A DNA stretch of 64,000 bases from DATJPR01 sp963752915 (GCA_963752915.1 CAVVZZ010000011.1:372001-436000), one strand, 5' to 3'. Positions 46,837 to 56,369 are shown, numbered from the stretch's first letter. Translations and numbers: made by a program. The notes: generated by a model from the sequence alone, not told the origin.

Positions 46837-48077
46837 ACAATGTCATCCCGCACTGGAATGATCTGGTCTATCGTAACAGGTGGAAAGAAGCCATTGCCAT
46901 CCTCCATTCAACGAACAATTTTCCGGAGTTCACCGGCCGCATCTGCCCGGCGCCATGCGAGGCCGCGTGTGTCCTCGGCATCAACGACGACCCGGTAACG
47001 ATCAAGGTCGTGGAACGGGAAATCGTCGATCATGCCTTCAAGATGGGATGGATCGTCCCCGAACCCCCGATGAGCCGGACAGGAAAACGTGTAGCGGTGA
47101 TTGGATCGGGTCCGTCGGGACTGGCGGCCGCCCAGCAGCTGAACAGGGCCGGACATCACGTCACCGTGTACGAGAAGAACGACCGGTTGGGGGGACTCCT
47201 CCGGTACGGGATCCCCGACTTCAAACTGGAGAAGCATCTTATCGACAGGCGGATCGAGCAGCTCCAGGCGGAAGGAATCGTCTTCTCGACCCGCACGCAT
47301 GTCGGCGTCAATATCGGCGCCGAAGAAATGCGGCGTACATATGACGCGATCCTCCTTTGCGGCGGCTCAGAAGCTCCTCGCGATCTCATTGTTCCCGGTC
47401 GTACGCTGAAGGGGATTCACTACGCGATGGATTTCCTTCCGCAACAGAACCGGCGTGTCGCAGGCGAGCGGATCGATCCGTTCGTGGAGATCCTCGCGAC
47501 CGGCAAGCGCGTTGTTATTATCGGCGGCGGTGACACCGGCGCCGACTGCCTCGGCACATGCATCCGTCAGCGCGCAAAATCGATTCACCAGTTCGAAATC
47601 ATGCCGCAGCCACCGTCGCAACGCTCTCCTCTGACTCCGTGGCCGATGTGGCCGCTGCAGCTGCGAACGGAGACCTCACATGAAGAAGGCGGTGTGCGCG
47701 AATGGGCTGTCGCAACGACAGCGTTCGAAGGAGACGCCGACGGGAACGTGACCGGGCTCCGGGCCGCACGCGTGGGACCGCCGCCGCGCTTCGAGCCGGT
47801 TGAAGGGACGGAGTTTTCCCTGCATGTCGATCTCGTCCTGCTCGCAATGGGATTTGCCGGCCCGACGAAAGAGGGGATGCTGCAGAAACTCGGCGTGGCG
47901 ATCGATGCCCGCGGAAATGTCAAGGTCGACGAGAACTATATGAGTTCCGTTCCCGGTGTCTTTTCGGCGGGGGACATGCGGCGGGGCCAGTCTCTCGTCG
48001 TGTGGGCGATCGCGGAGGGACGAAAGGCCGCGAAGGGAGTGGACAAGTTTCTGATGGGGACTTCCGATCTCCCGTAA
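46656..48077 (+). CDS. gltD: Glutamate synthase small subunit
   Basis: This 473-residue flavoprotein supplies electrons from NAD(P)H to GltB through iron-sulfur centres. The N-terminal cysteine clusters are CMDCGIPFCHSGCP and CPAPCEAAC. The FAD motif is VAVIGSGPSGLAAAQQLNRA, followed by YEKNDRLGGLLRYGIPDFKL. The NAD(P) motif is VVIIGGGDTGADC, and the last FAD contact is GVFSAGDMRRGQSLVVWAI. AAAGGAGG lies 8-15 bases upstream of the start. It converges with a DUF116 gene 13 bases downstream. Confidence 0.97.
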   Translation: MGKPTGFMEFTRELPQRRSIDERTRDWKEIYVEFASQKVQTQTARCMDCGIPFCHSGCPVNNVIPHWNDLVYRNRWKEAIAILHSTNNFPEFTGRICPAPCEAACVLGINDDPVTIKVVEREIVDHAFKMGWIVPEPPMSRTGKRVAVIGSGPSGLAAAQQLNRAGHHVTVYEKNDRLGGLLRYGIPDFKLEKHLIDRRIEQLQAEGIVFSTRTHVGVNIGAEEMRRTYDAILLCGGSEAPRDLIVPGRTLKGIHYAMDFLPQQNRRVAGERIDPFVEILATGKRVVIIGGGDTGADCLGTCIRQRAKSIHQFEIMPQPPSQRSPLTPWPMWPLQLRTETSHEEGGVREWAVATTAFEGDADGNVTGLRAARVGPPPRFEPVEGTEFSLHVDLVLLAMGFAGPTKEGMLQKLGVAIDARGNVKVDENYMSSVPGVFSAGDMRRGQSLVVWAIAEGRKAAKGVDKFLMGTSDLP

Positions 48078-48090
48078 GGGGATTCAGAGA

Positions 48091-48948
48091 TCAGAGTTCA
48101 GCATTCCGCGTTCGTTTTGTCAGAAGTGTCTCGTCTCCGAGGAGTCGCTCGAGTTCCCGGATGTTCACGGTATTCGGGTAAAATTCTCCCCACCATCGTG
48201 CGCACCGGTTGGCGTCCAGGGGAATCCCCACGGTGGGTACGCCGAGTTTCGTCGTCGCACGCATCCCATGAACCAATTCCGGGATACACGCGATCCCCAG
48301 CACGCCGATCGATCGTCCTTCCTTCTTGAGCCGCTTGATAAGCGACGGTATGTCCGCACTCATCCAGATGTACGGAACGACGCCATGGCGACGAAGCGTC
48401 TTGCTCAGGAGGTTGACGAGACAGATCGTCGAACATCCCTTGCAGACATAGTCTTCCCCTCTGACGGATGAGCGGCAGTCAGCGGAAAGGTCCTTCAGGC
48501 AGTGCGGGAGGAATGCAAGACGGGTCGTCGTGCGGCGGAACCTGGCGACGTGAAGTCGATTCAGGATCTCAATCTCAAGCATGAACCTGTGGTATTGTTG
48601 TTCGGTCATGTTGAGTGTCCGATCCAGCCGGCTGGAAAGGGGCAGATCCTTCCGATGCCGATTCACGCTGGTTGTGTACTGGCCAAAGGATCTCTGAAGA
48701 TTGTCGACGAAGGGAAGAGAATTCCTAGTGCGATAGGATTCTTTAGTGAGACGATATAAGTCTTTAACCCACAACAGCTTGCATCCGTTTTTATAAAGAA
48801 TACTCTCTAGCTCTTTTGTATGGCCACCCAGGTATTCGTCCACGAATCTGCTGATGGCTACGAAATACGAATTGCTCGTCCCGTCCTCTCCGACGAGAGA
48901 ATAGGTTTTCCCCTCAAATGGGTTTGGAGTTCTGCCGGGTTCTGGCAT
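48091..48948 (-). CDS. DUF116 protein with cysteine motif
   Basis: This 285-residue protein's C-terminal half matches DUF116: FLPHCLKDLSADC, then EDYVCKGCSTICLVNLL, and GVLGIACIPELVHGMRA. The cysteines and histidine look like a metal or iron-sulfur site. The N-terminal 100 residues are helical with no further domain seen. Function of the family is not established. No signal peptide or membrane helix is present. The N-terminal region is less GC-rich than its neighbours (for example around 48720-48830). Confidence 0.8.
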   Translation of the reverse strand: MPEPGRTPNPFEGKTYSLVGEDGTSNSYFVAISRFVDEYLGGHTKELESILYKNGCKLLWVKDLYRLTKESYRTRNSLPFVDNLQRSFGQYTTSVNRHRKDLPLSSRLDRTLNMTEQQYHRFMLEIEILNRLHVARFRRTTTRLAFLPHCLKDLSADCRSSVRGEDYVCKGCSTICLVNLLSKTLRRHGVVPYIWMSADIPSLIKRLKKEGRSIGVLGIACIPELVHGMRATTKLGVPTVGIPLDANRCARWWGEFYPNTVNIRELERLLGDETLLTKRTRNAEL

Positions 48949-49106
48949 TGGATTGGGAATTTGACAGAGTGAAGAGAATGATCGATTGGAATCTAGCTCC
49001 CGGGGACGGCAATGGCAAGAGCGGGGGAGTTGAATTTATCACGGAATCCGCATAGTTTGAGTCTGGATGGCCCCCAAGAAGTTCTCTTTAACGATGGAGG
49101 GGAAGT

Positions 49107-49478
49107 ATGCATATCTTCATTGGAAGTCTCCCACAGGATGTTACAGACGAGACACTTCGAACGATGTTTGCGGAATACGGAGAAGTGCGTTCTGCAGTCG
49201 TCGTTATAGACAAGAAGACCGGAGTTTCTCAAGGTTACGGATTCGTTGAGATGCCTACAAAGTCGGAAGCAAGGGACGCGATTGAAGCCCTTCGGACCAA
49301 GGATCTGGGAGCGGGTCCGCTGAGGGTCAAGCATTTAAAACCGGGTGACGAATTCCACCTCACAGCGGTGAACCGCGTTGGAGCGACCGTCCATGGTGGC
49401 ACCAAGACCATGTATCGGGGCGATCCCGGACCGCGAGGGGCGGGGGCGATCCGACGCGGGGGCAAGAGGGGATCGTGA
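49107..49478 (+). CDS. RRM-type RNA-binding protein
   Basis: This 123-residue protein has a single RNA-recognition motif. RNP2 is HIFIGSLP (residues 2-9) and RNP1 is SQGYGFVEM (about 41-49), with the usual beta-alpha-beta spacing. A basic Gly/Arg-rich tail (GPRGAGAIRRGGKRGS) follows. Bacterial proteins of this type are often cold-induced and bind single-stranded RNA. GGAGGGGAAGT precedes the start. It probably forms its own transcription unit. Confidence 0.93.
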   Translation: MHIFIGSLPQDVTDETLRTMFAEYGEVRSAVVVIDKKTGVSQGYGFVEMPTKSEARDAIEALRTKDLGAGPLRVKHLKPGDEFHLTAVNRVGATVHGGTKTMYRGDPGPRGAGAIRRGGKRGS

Positions 49479-49635
49479 TCCGGTGCATTAACGAAGGATG
49501 AACGGGCACGCAACCGACGACCACCATTCGAACGTTGACACCCCCGCACCACGATTTGCCGGTTGGCGGCAGGACGACATCTTGCCGCTGAAGACCTGTA
49601 ATTGTCGGCGGCTCAACGGCAAGAGAGAGGCAGAA

Positions 49636-49854
49636 ATGAATTCACGAAACGACGTTGTTTGGGCTGTGGAAATCATTGAAAACGGTGAGCGGCGGATTGT
49701 TCTCGATCACCTCCGTCATTCCACGCCTGAAGAGGCGAAAGATGCAGCTGCTGCTCATCTTGGGATCCCCTGGAAGGAGCTGGAGCGGAGGGGCGCGACA
49801 TTGATTCAGAGGGACATGACCCTGCTTCACGACGACAGTCCAACGGGGGAGTAG
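49636..49854 (+). CDS. Small conserved-looking protein, unknown
   Basis: About 72 residues from MNSRNDVVWAVEII, which follows GAGAGG at good spacing. A longer frame to 49498 has no spaced ribosome-binding site. The protein has a beta-hairpin-like start (WAVEIIENGERRIVLDHL), a helix (TPEEAKDAAAAHL), and an acidic end. I do not recognise the family. Confidence 0.5.
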   Translation: MNSRNDVVWAVEIIENGERRIVLDHLRHSTPEEAKDAAAAHLGIPWKELERRGATLIQRDMTLLHDDSPTGE

Positions 49855-50034
49855 TCCCCCCGATTTTCCATCTGCCCAATCAGTCAATAGGTTTGCTGCG
49901 TTCCAGCGACCATCACATCTTCTCCAACTCCCACCGCGTTTCTTGGCACCTCAGCTTCTTGATTGAGGATCTTCCGAGTCGCATTTAACTTCCCATGCCG
50001 GCATCCAAGTAAGTCACAACCTGCCAAACGGGAT

Positions 50035-50048
50035 TGCAAACGTTTGCA
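50035..50048. promoter_or_regulatory. LacI-type operator upstream of first lacI
   Basis: TGCAAACGTTTGCA is a perfect 14-bp palindrome with the central CG typical of LacI/GalR operators. Near-identical sites lie before the second lacI (61465) and galK (62595). Confidence 0.75.
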
Positions 50049-50059
50049 GAAGATTTCTA

Positions 50060-50087
50060 TTGACATTTGTCTGGGAAAACATAAATT
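50060..50087 (+). promoter_or_regulatory. Probable promoter of first lacI
   Basis: TTGACA (50060-50065) and TAAATT (50082-50087) are 16 bases apart. The palindromic operator sits just upstream and an operator-like TTGCAAACG overlaps the -10 and start region, which suits autoregulation. Confidence 0.55.
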
Positions 50088-50090
50088 GCA

Positions 50091-50126
50091 AACGATTGTG
50101 GTAACGATTGTGGCAACGATTGTTAC
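50091..50126 (+). repeat. Three 12-base direct repeats
   Basis: AACGATTGT recurs at 50091, 50103 and 50115 with units AACGATTGTGGT, AACGATTGTGGC and AACGATTGTTAC. The 12-base period is close to one helical turn and lies in the leader of lacI. Confidence 0.7.
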
Positions 50127-50220
50127 TCGACCGCTCAACGCTCTTCTACACTTCGATGTGGGGACCACTGCCGAGCACTGACGGCGATCCATCTGCTGTG
50201 CATTCCAGCGGGACTCTTTC

Positions 50221-51240
50221 GTGAAGCACACCTCAAAACATGTGACGATCGTTGACATCGCGCGCGAGTTGGGAATATCGCCGTCAACGGTTTCTCGTGC
50301 GCTGATCGATCACCCCGACGTCCGCAATGAAACCAAGGAACGAGTCCGACACCTCGCGACGAAACTGCGATACTTTCCCAACCCCATCGCCCAAAGCCTG
50401 AAGAGCAATCAGACGCGGACCCTCGGGGTGATCGTCCCCGAGATCAAGCACGACTTCTTCTCGTCGGCCATCAGCGGAATTGAGGAGGTCGCGTACGAAT
50501 CGGGCTACACGATCATCCTCTGTCAATCCAATGAAAGTGCTGAACGGGAAGTGGTGCACACGAACCTCCTGATGCATCACCGTGTTGCCGGTCTGCTCGT
50601 TTCGATTTCCCAGAACACCGTGAGCGGCGAGCATTTCCGCGACCTGCTCAAGCGGAAAATCCCCCTCGTATTTTTCGACCGGGCTTGTGAGGATGTCGCG
50701 GCGAGCAAGGTGGTCATCGATGATTACAAAAGTGCGTTCGATGCCGTGACATATCTTATCAGAAAAGGATACCGGAAGATCGCGCATCTTGCGGGCCCGA
50801 AGGAACTGGACATTTGCAGAAAACGGCGCGACGGCTATCTCCATGCACTCAGGCAGGCAAACATCTGTGTCAGGGACGAACTGGTTCGGTACGGCGGCAT
50901 GCATGAGGACGACGGGTACGCGTCAATGGGTGCCATGATCAACGAGACCCTGGTGCCCGATGCGATATTCGCAGTGAACGATCCTGTCGTGATCGGGGCA
51001 TACCAGAAGATCAAAGAGGCCGGACTGAAGATCCCCGGAGACGTCGCTCTCATCGGGTTCTCCAACAACAAGATTACGAGTCTTGTCGATCCTCCCATTA
51101 CAACGGTGAACCAGCCATCCTTTGAAATGGGGAAGGTGGCGACGCAGGTGCTGATTGAGGCGATCAGCTCTCATCGGTCTGACGATCAACCAAGGACAAT
51201 CGTTCTGGACACTGAGCTCATCATCCGGGACTCGACGTAG
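50221..51240 (+). CDS. LacI-family transcriptional regulator (galactan locus)
   Basis: This 339-residue repressor has an N-terminal LacI helix-turn-helix (VTIVDIARELGISPSTVSRA) and hinge (NPIAQSLKSNQTRTLGVIVPE). A periplasmic-binding-protein-like sugar domain follows (PLVFFDRACED, IPGDVALIGFSNN, ITTVNQPSFEMG). It uses a GTG start with only a weak purine stretch before it. Its own promoter carries the palindromic operator. A close paralogue at 61495-62497 shares HDFFSSAISG and CQSNES, so the two probably bind the same operators. The effector is likely a galactose-containing sugar (inference from neighbours). Confidence 0.92.
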   Translation: MKHTSKHVTIVDIARELGISPSTVSRALIDHPDVRNETKERVRHLATKLRYFPNPIAQSLKSNQTRTLGVIVPEIKHDFFSSAISGIEEVAYESGYTIILCQSNESAEREVVHTNLLMHHRVAGLLVSISQNTVSGEHFRDLLKRKIPLVFFDRACEDVAASKVVIDDYKSAFDAVTYLIRKGYRKIAHLAGPKELDICRKRRDGYLHALRQANICVRDELVRYGGMHEDDGYASMGAMINETLVPDAIFAVNDPVVIGAYQKIKEAGLKIPGDVALIGFSNNKITSLVDPPITTVNQPSFEMGKVATQVLIEAISSHRSDDQPRTIVLDTELIIRDST

Positions 51241-51347
51241 GAACCACCGTCGGTCGAGCAGGCCCCCCCGGCAGCGCCCGGGGACCGATGCGCGCCACGA
51301 TCTCTTCACGAACAGTCCTACGAGGTCATCTTCTCAAGGAGGAAATC

Positions 51348-54323
51348 ATGCGTCTTCTTACCCTTTCCTGTAGCAGCAAGTTTCTCCTTCTGCTGTCGCT
51401 TGTCTTTCCCCTATCAACGTGCGCTGCTTACGCACAGGGTTCAGGAACCCTGACGGGACGGCTTCAGGAGGCCAAAACCGGAGAAACGCTCGCAGGTGCG
51501 AATATTGTGATTCTGAACACGTCGATGGGAACCGCGGCAGACATCGAGGGACGGTACACGCTCCTTGGAGTCCCGGTCGGGAAATGGACCGTTCGGGCGT
51601 CAATGATCGGCTACACGTCTTCCACACGCGAAATCACGATGGCCGCAGACTCTACGGTGGTCGTCAATTTTCATTTGAGTGTGCAAACGATTGAAGGAAA
51701 CGAAGTCGTTGTCACAGCGCAGGCGCGTGGTCAACAGACGGCAATCGCTGCCCAGTTGAGCTCCCAGAACATTGTCAATGTCGTTTCATCCGCGCGCATC
51801 CAGGAACTTCCGGATGCAAACGCCGCCGAATCCGTTGGGAGGCTTCCCGGCATATCACTTGTTCGGTCGGGCGGCGAAGCGACGCAGGTTGTTGTCCGTG
51901 GCCTTGCACCGCAATACAACTCGATAACTGTTGACGGCGTTGCGCTCCCCTCGACCAACGCAAACGATCGGGGTACCGATCTGAGCATGATCTCCTCGAA
52001 TAGCCTTGAAGGTATCGAAGTGTTCAAAACCATGACCGCCGACATGGATGCGGCGGTTCTCGGTGGCACTGTGAACTTTGACATCAGGCATGCGAAATCG
52101 ACCGGTGGTGCGACATCTGTTTCCCTCCTGGCGCAAGGGGCCTACAACGATCTGATGAGCACATACAACGATTACAAGTTCGTTGCAAGCCTGGAGAAGA
52201 GATTCTTCGACGACCGCCTTGGCGTGTTTGTCCAGGGAATTGCGCAGAAGCAGAACCTGACTTCAGACCAGCTTGGCGATTTCTACTATAACAACCCGGG
52301 TTCTCTGAATCCTGAAAAGGTCTACACGGGCTATTTGAATCTCGCATTTTCTCCCGTCGACCAGCGGCGATATGACGGGACCGTGACATTGGATTATCAG
52401 ATCCCCGACGGCGAGTTGGTTCTCCTGAATTTGTTCAGTCATGGCTCGTCGACGAATGAATCGCACTCCGAACAATACGACCTTCAGGGATACGGCGACG
52501 ACATTTTGTTCGGAACGTCTCTGGCAACGAACAAACTCAATGTCATATCGAATATTCTGGACTACACGCAGACCCTGGGCTCCATCAAGGTTAATGTCAA
52601 ATTGTCAAACGCCTACGCCGACAACTCCACACCGAGTGGCTGGTACGTGGCATTTGACCAGGCTTCTTCCGGAACACACCTGATTGATAACAGTCTTGAT
52701 CCGGTCATTATTGCCAGCAAAGGGCAGACGCTGGTCAACCTGAGCAACATGAAATGGACCACCAACTCGGCGTGGAGCAGCTTCAACAAGCAGGATGACA
52801 AGCAAGCCACGATCGATCTCGAAAAGAATTTCAATCTGTCCGACCTGCTCTCGGTCACGGTGAAGGCCGGAGGGGCGTACAAGTACACTACCCGCTACTA
52901 CGATTACGACTATGCCACCGGTGGTTTGAACAGCGGCGCTGCATCGGCGGGCTTTCGGCAGTCCCTCGTTCAAGCATTGCCATGGCTCGCAAACGCACCG
53001 TACAATTTCGATCCGACCGGAAACACGGCATTTCCGATACAGGGATTTTATGATTCGGGCATGAAGTTCGGAAAATTCTTGAAAGGAGACTATGGAATGC
53101 TCTCGGCGGTCAATGCAGACGCCCTGGACAGGATCATCCAAACCATGAAAGTCATCGGCTCGTCAGTTACGCAGAGCGTGACCGTGCAAGACTTCCGTCC
53201 GGATGACTATCAGACCACCGCAAACGATTATTCGGGATTTGAATTTCGGAGCGCCGAATATCTCATGGCAACCCTGAATATCGGCCCCTCGGTAACCGTC
53301 ATCCCCGGAGTCCGGTACCAGGGTCTCAAGACCTCCTATAGCGCGGCACAATTCATCGGCAACGCCGATGCCATCAACCCGTACCCGAGAGCACTGGATT
53401 ACACGATGGTCTCGCAGGGTGAATACCACGGGTACTGGCTGCCCGACGTGACCGTGAAGTATGACCCGCTCACCTGGCTCACGCTACGGGCTTCCTACAC
53501 CAGCACCCTTGCCTACCCGGATTACAATACCATCATACCGCGGGAAGACGTCGCCAGCAACACCGGAGGCTGGGCAGTCTGGAACAACTACGCCCTCAAA
53601 CCGGCGCGCTCACAGAACTACGATTTCCAGATTGCCATTCATGAAAACACCATCGGCTTGTTCACCATCAGTCCGTTCTTCAAGCGCATCGATGACCAGA
53701 TATTCAGCCAGTCGGTCCACATTACGGATCCCTCGAGGTATCCCGGACTTCCCAGCTACGCGAAGGGATATACCCTCACGACGTTCATCAACAATTCCAA
53801 CAGGGTCGAAGTACGGGGCATCGAAGCCGAGTGGCAGACGCACTTCTGGTATCTGCCCGATCCTCTGAGCGGACTTGTGCTCAATCTCAACTATACGCAC
53901 ATCTTTTCCGATGCGAAGTATCCGATCACACTCAAATACGACACCGGCTTTCCTCTTTTCCGTTCCTACTTCGTGGATAGCGTGTACGCAGACAGGCTCC
54001 TCCAGCAGCCCAACGACATCTTCAACCTTTCGCTAGGATACGATTACAGCAGGTTCTCTGTTCTCGTCTCGGCCATTTATCAATCCCAGGTATACAATGG
54101 CACAAACTTCTTCAATGCGCTCCGCTCTGACAAGACAAACTACCTCCGGTGGGATTTATCCGTGAAGCAGGGATTGCCCTGGAATGGCTTTGCGGTGTAC
54201 TTCGACCTGAACAACCTCAATAGTGAAGCGGACATCTACACCGTCCGGGGCTCCGGGTTCCCGATCAACGAATCGAACTACGGTCTGACTGCAGATCTGG
54301 GCGTGCGTTGGACACCTGAATAA
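51348..54323 (+). CDS. TonB-dependent receptor with carboxypeptidase-like N-domain
   Basis: This 991-residue outer-membrane importer has a signal peptide (about 1-34), then a CarboxypepD-reg-like domain (GRLQEAKTGETLAGANIVIL, about 38-120). The plug follows (ESVGRLPGISLVRSGGEATQ, VRGLAPQYNSITVDG), then a 22-strand barrel-type region ending GLTADLGVRWTPE. It most resembles the TonB-Xanth-Caul type of carbohydrate receptor. No SusD-like lipoprotein gene lies next to it. AAGGAGGA upstream fixes the start. It should bring galactan fragments into the periplasm, inferred from the enzymes downstream. Confidence 0.92.
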   Translation: MRLLTLSCSSKFLLLLSLVFPLSTCAAYAQGSGTLTGRLQEAKTGETLAGANIVILNTSMGTAADIEGRYTLLGVPVGKWTVRASMIGYTSSTREITMAADSTVVVNFHLSVQTIEGNEVVVTAQARGQQTAIAAQLSSQNIVNVVSSARIQELPDANAAESVGRLPGISLVRSGGEATQVVVRGLAPQYNSITVDGVALPSTNANDRGTDLSMISSNSLEGIEVFKTMTADMDAAVLGGTVNFDIRHAKSTGGATSVSLLAQGAYNDLMSTYNDYKFVASLEKRFFDDRLGVFVQGIAQKQNLTSDQLGDFYYNNPGSLNPEKVYTGYLNLAFSPVDQRRYDGTVTLDYQIPDGELVLLNLFSHGSSTNESHSEQYDLQGYGDDILFGTSLATNKLNVISNILDYTQTLGSIKVNVKLSNAYADNSTPSGWYVAFDQASSGTHLIDNSLDPVIIASKGQTLVNLSNMKWTTNSAWSSFNKQDDKQATIDLEKNFNLSDLLSVTVKAGGAYKYTTRYYDYDYATGGLNSGAASAGFRQSLVQALPWLANAPYNFDPTGNTAFPIQGFYDSGMKFGKFLKGDYGMLSAVNADALDRIIQTMKVIGSSVTQSVTVQDFRPDDYQTTANDYSGFEFRSAEYLMATLNIGPSVTVIPGVRYQGLKTSYSAAQFIGNADAINPYPRALDYTMVSQGEYHGYWLPDVTVKYDPLTWLTLRASYTSTLAYPDYNTIIPREDVASNTGGWAVWNNYALKPARSQNYDFQIAIHENTIGLFTISPFFKRIDDQIFSQSVHITDPSRYPGLPSYAKGYTLTTFINNSNRVEVRGIEAEWQTHFWYLPDPLSGLVLNLNYTHIFSDAKYPITLKYDTGFPLFRSYFVDSVYADRLLQQPNDIFNLSLGYDYSRFSVLVSAIYQSQVYNGTNFFNALRSDKTNYLRWDLSVKQGLPWNGFAVYFDLNNLNSEADIYTVRGSGFPINESNYGLTADLGVRWTPE

Positions 54324-54360
54324 TTGACACCAAGAATCTCAACAACCAAGGAGGAATAGC

Positions 54361-54381
54361 ATGATCGCGACACTACCTTGA
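54361..54381 (+). other. Six-codon mini-ORF behind a strong ribosome-binding site
   Basis: AAGGAGG at 54348-54354, six bases before the ATG, is the best Shine-Dalgarno in the intergenic region. It serves only MIATLP and a stop. The next protein starts at 54510. This could be a leader peptide or the remains of an earlier start. Confidence 0.4.
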
Positions 54382-54509
54382 GACGGACCTCTTCTCAAGG
54401 ACTCTCAGCACGTCGTAACACGTTGATCCATGTTGTGCAAGGCAATCGTGAAGAGGATCGAGCTTCGATGCAAAGACAGGCCAAAACATCAATCGAAAGG
54501 ACAGATGCG

Positions 54510-56231
54510 ATGAAAGCAACTCCGCTGTTGATCCTACTGGCTTCCGTCATGATTCTCTGGGTGACGCCAACGACTTCTCTTGCGGGAGCCGGCGATACCG
54601 TCGTCGTGGCGGCACTGCCCCCAGGCAACCTCAATGAAGTGATTAATGCAGATACTACCTCCGGAGGGTTCACCAAACCGAACAGGGTCTATCTTCTCAA
54701 GCAGAATTCCGGCCTGGACACCGTTTACTATATGACTGCACCCATCGTGGTCAAAGGAAATGTCCGTATTGTCGGCTACATTAATCCGGTGACCGGACAC
54801 CCGCCGGTAGTCGCGCCGTTCATAGCCATTGACAACTCCTCCATAGGCTACTTTTTTGGTCCGCAGGGCAATGACACCCTATTGCTCAAAGGGCTGTACT
54901 TTCTCGGGACGCGGACCGACACCCTGTCGTTTACCGGCCGATTCGTTTCACCGACGGGAGACAACAATGTGTTTTTCTTTGACCATTGCATCCTTGAGAA
55001 TATCTCCGGTTCCGGGAATCCGAACCTCTTCGATACATGGAACCATGATCACAACAGTTTCTTTGTCACCAATTGCGAATTCCGGAATAACCAGGATGAC
55101 GCTCCGCAGAATCCGGGCTTCGCATGGGTGGACCCAGGTACGTACCCGTGCGATACCGCCTATTTCCGAAACAATACATTCTTCATGACGGGTGGAGAGA
55201 TCCTGGGTTCTGCCGGGTATGGGTGCAGCTATGTGGATTTCCAACATAACACCATCTTCCTCTCAGGTGGCGGCGGATCCTTCGATCTGTACCAGATACA
55301 CCATGCAACGATTCAGAACAATATCTTCTACGGAGTTTCATCGGCAAGCGTACCCACCTCTTGGACCAGCCTCGGCAATTGGGGATCTGGCGCGATCATT
55401 ATCGACTCGCTCACGACCTTAAAAGCGGATCCGTATAACATGGCCGAAGCCGACAGGCACGTTGTGATATCGCACAACGTCTATTTTTGGCCTCAACAGA
55501 TATATGATTGCTGGGCACAGCTCAACGCCGGCGTCATGGCAAGCGATCCGATGTTCCCGCAGACCTTCATTTCAACACAGCCAGGCATTCTTACGGACAA
55601 GATAACGTGGCCAAACATTGTTGTGTCGAACAATGACAGTACCGACCCCGGATTCAATTCTACGCTCGTTGCGACAGCCGCAGGCAAGATGGCCACTTAC
55701 GCCGACACTGCATGGCATCATGGTGGGGCGGGTCAAGGCGTTCGGCCCTATGTCTATTCTCTCTACAATCCACCCTCGCTGACATCGGCTTGGCCCAACG
55801 TGTCGAGCACGTGGGCGGCAACCCAGGGCTATCCGGTCCCCGAGAATCTGCGCTATTCGAATACGAGCCTGCAGAGCGCCGGTACCGACGGAAAGGCTCT
55901 TGGTGACCTGAACTGGTTCCCCGAGCAGCTTGCCACGTCGGTCGCTCAGAACCGCGAGGCGGTGCCAGGACAATTTGAACTGAGCCAAAACTATCCGAAT
56001 CCCTTCAACCCCACAACGCGGATTGCCTATACGTTATCACAATCCAGCAATGTCGAGTTGGTGGTGTTCAATACCCTCGGGCAGATGGTCACCACTCTGG
56101 TCAATGGCACGATGCCGGCCGGTCAGCATTTTGCGACGTTTGATGCGCACAATCTCGCAAGCGGAGTGTACTTCTATCGTCTCACCGCAGGCGAGAACGT
56201 GTCGACTATGAAGATGGTCCTCATGAAGTAA
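54510..56231 (+). CDS. T9SS-exported parallel beta-helix protein
   Basis: This 573-residue protein has a signal peptide (about 1-25, LLILLASVMILWVTPTTSLA). A right-handed beta-helix-like region follows, with repeated short strands and Asn/Asp turns (FFDHCILENISGSGN, FFVTNCEFRNNQDD, FRNNTFFMTGGEIL, FQHNTIFLSGGG). The C-terminal T9SS type A domain reads LSQNYPNPFNPTTRIAYTL and ends KMVLMK. Pectate-lyase-like folds of this kind bind or cleave pectic chains. No lyase catalytic site was identified, so binding of rhamnogalacturonan or galactan is a guess from context. GAAAGGA precedes the start. Confidence 0.78.
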   Translation: MKATPLLILLASVMILWVTPTTSLAGAGDTVVVAALPPGNLNEVINADTTSGGFTKPNRVYLLKQNSGLDTVYYMTAPIVVKGNVRIVGYINPVTGHPPVVAPFIAIDNSSIGYFFGPQGNDTLLLKGLYFLGTRTDTLSFTGRFVSPTGDNNVFFFDHCILENISGSGNPNLFDTWNHDHNSFFVTNCEFRNNQDDAPQNPGFAWVDPGTYPCDTAYFRNNTFFMTGGEILGSAGYGCSYVDFQHNTIFLSGGGGSFDLYQIHHATIQNNIFYGVSSASVPTSWTSLGNWGSGAIIIDSLTTLKADPYNMAEADRHVVISHNVYFWPQQIYDCWAQLNAGVMASDPMFPQTFISTQPGILTDKITWPNIVVSNNDSTDPGFNSTLVATAAGKMATYADTAWHHGGAGQGVRPYVYSLYNPPSLTSAWPNVSSTWAATQGYPVPENLRYSNTSLQSAGTDGKALGDLNWFPEQLATSVAQNREAVPGQFELSQNYPNPFNPTTRIAYTLSQSSNVELVVFNTLGQMVTTLVNGTMPAGQHFATFDAHNLASGVYFYRLTAGENVSTMKMVLMK

Positions 56232-56275
56232 GTGCTTCGCTACACCTTCTCTTCGCCTCCGTGGAGAGAAGTTTC

Positions 56276-56309
56276 CCGTGCCTGCAGGCCATCACGGCTG
56301 CAGGCACGG
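56276..56309 (+). terminator. Strong hairpin between the beta-helix and GH35-GH53 genes
   Basis: CCGTGCCTGCA and TGCAGGCACGG form a perfect 11-bp stem with a 12-base loop. The following bases are not T-rich, so it may be a partial terminator or an mRNA-stabilising structure inside the operon. Confidence 0.5.
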
Positions 56310-56369
56310 CCGTTGGTTGCCCGTACGCGGCAGTCCCGCGAAAGGGCGTATCGATGTTCATGAAGGGCC

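Larger units (their letters stand above)
49855..50220. other. Regulatory intergenic region of the galactan locus
   Basis: No gene is seen. It contains a perfect 14-bp palindromic operator, a TTGACA promoter and three 12-base direct repeats, all upstream of lacI; each is listed separately. Confidence 0.7.
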
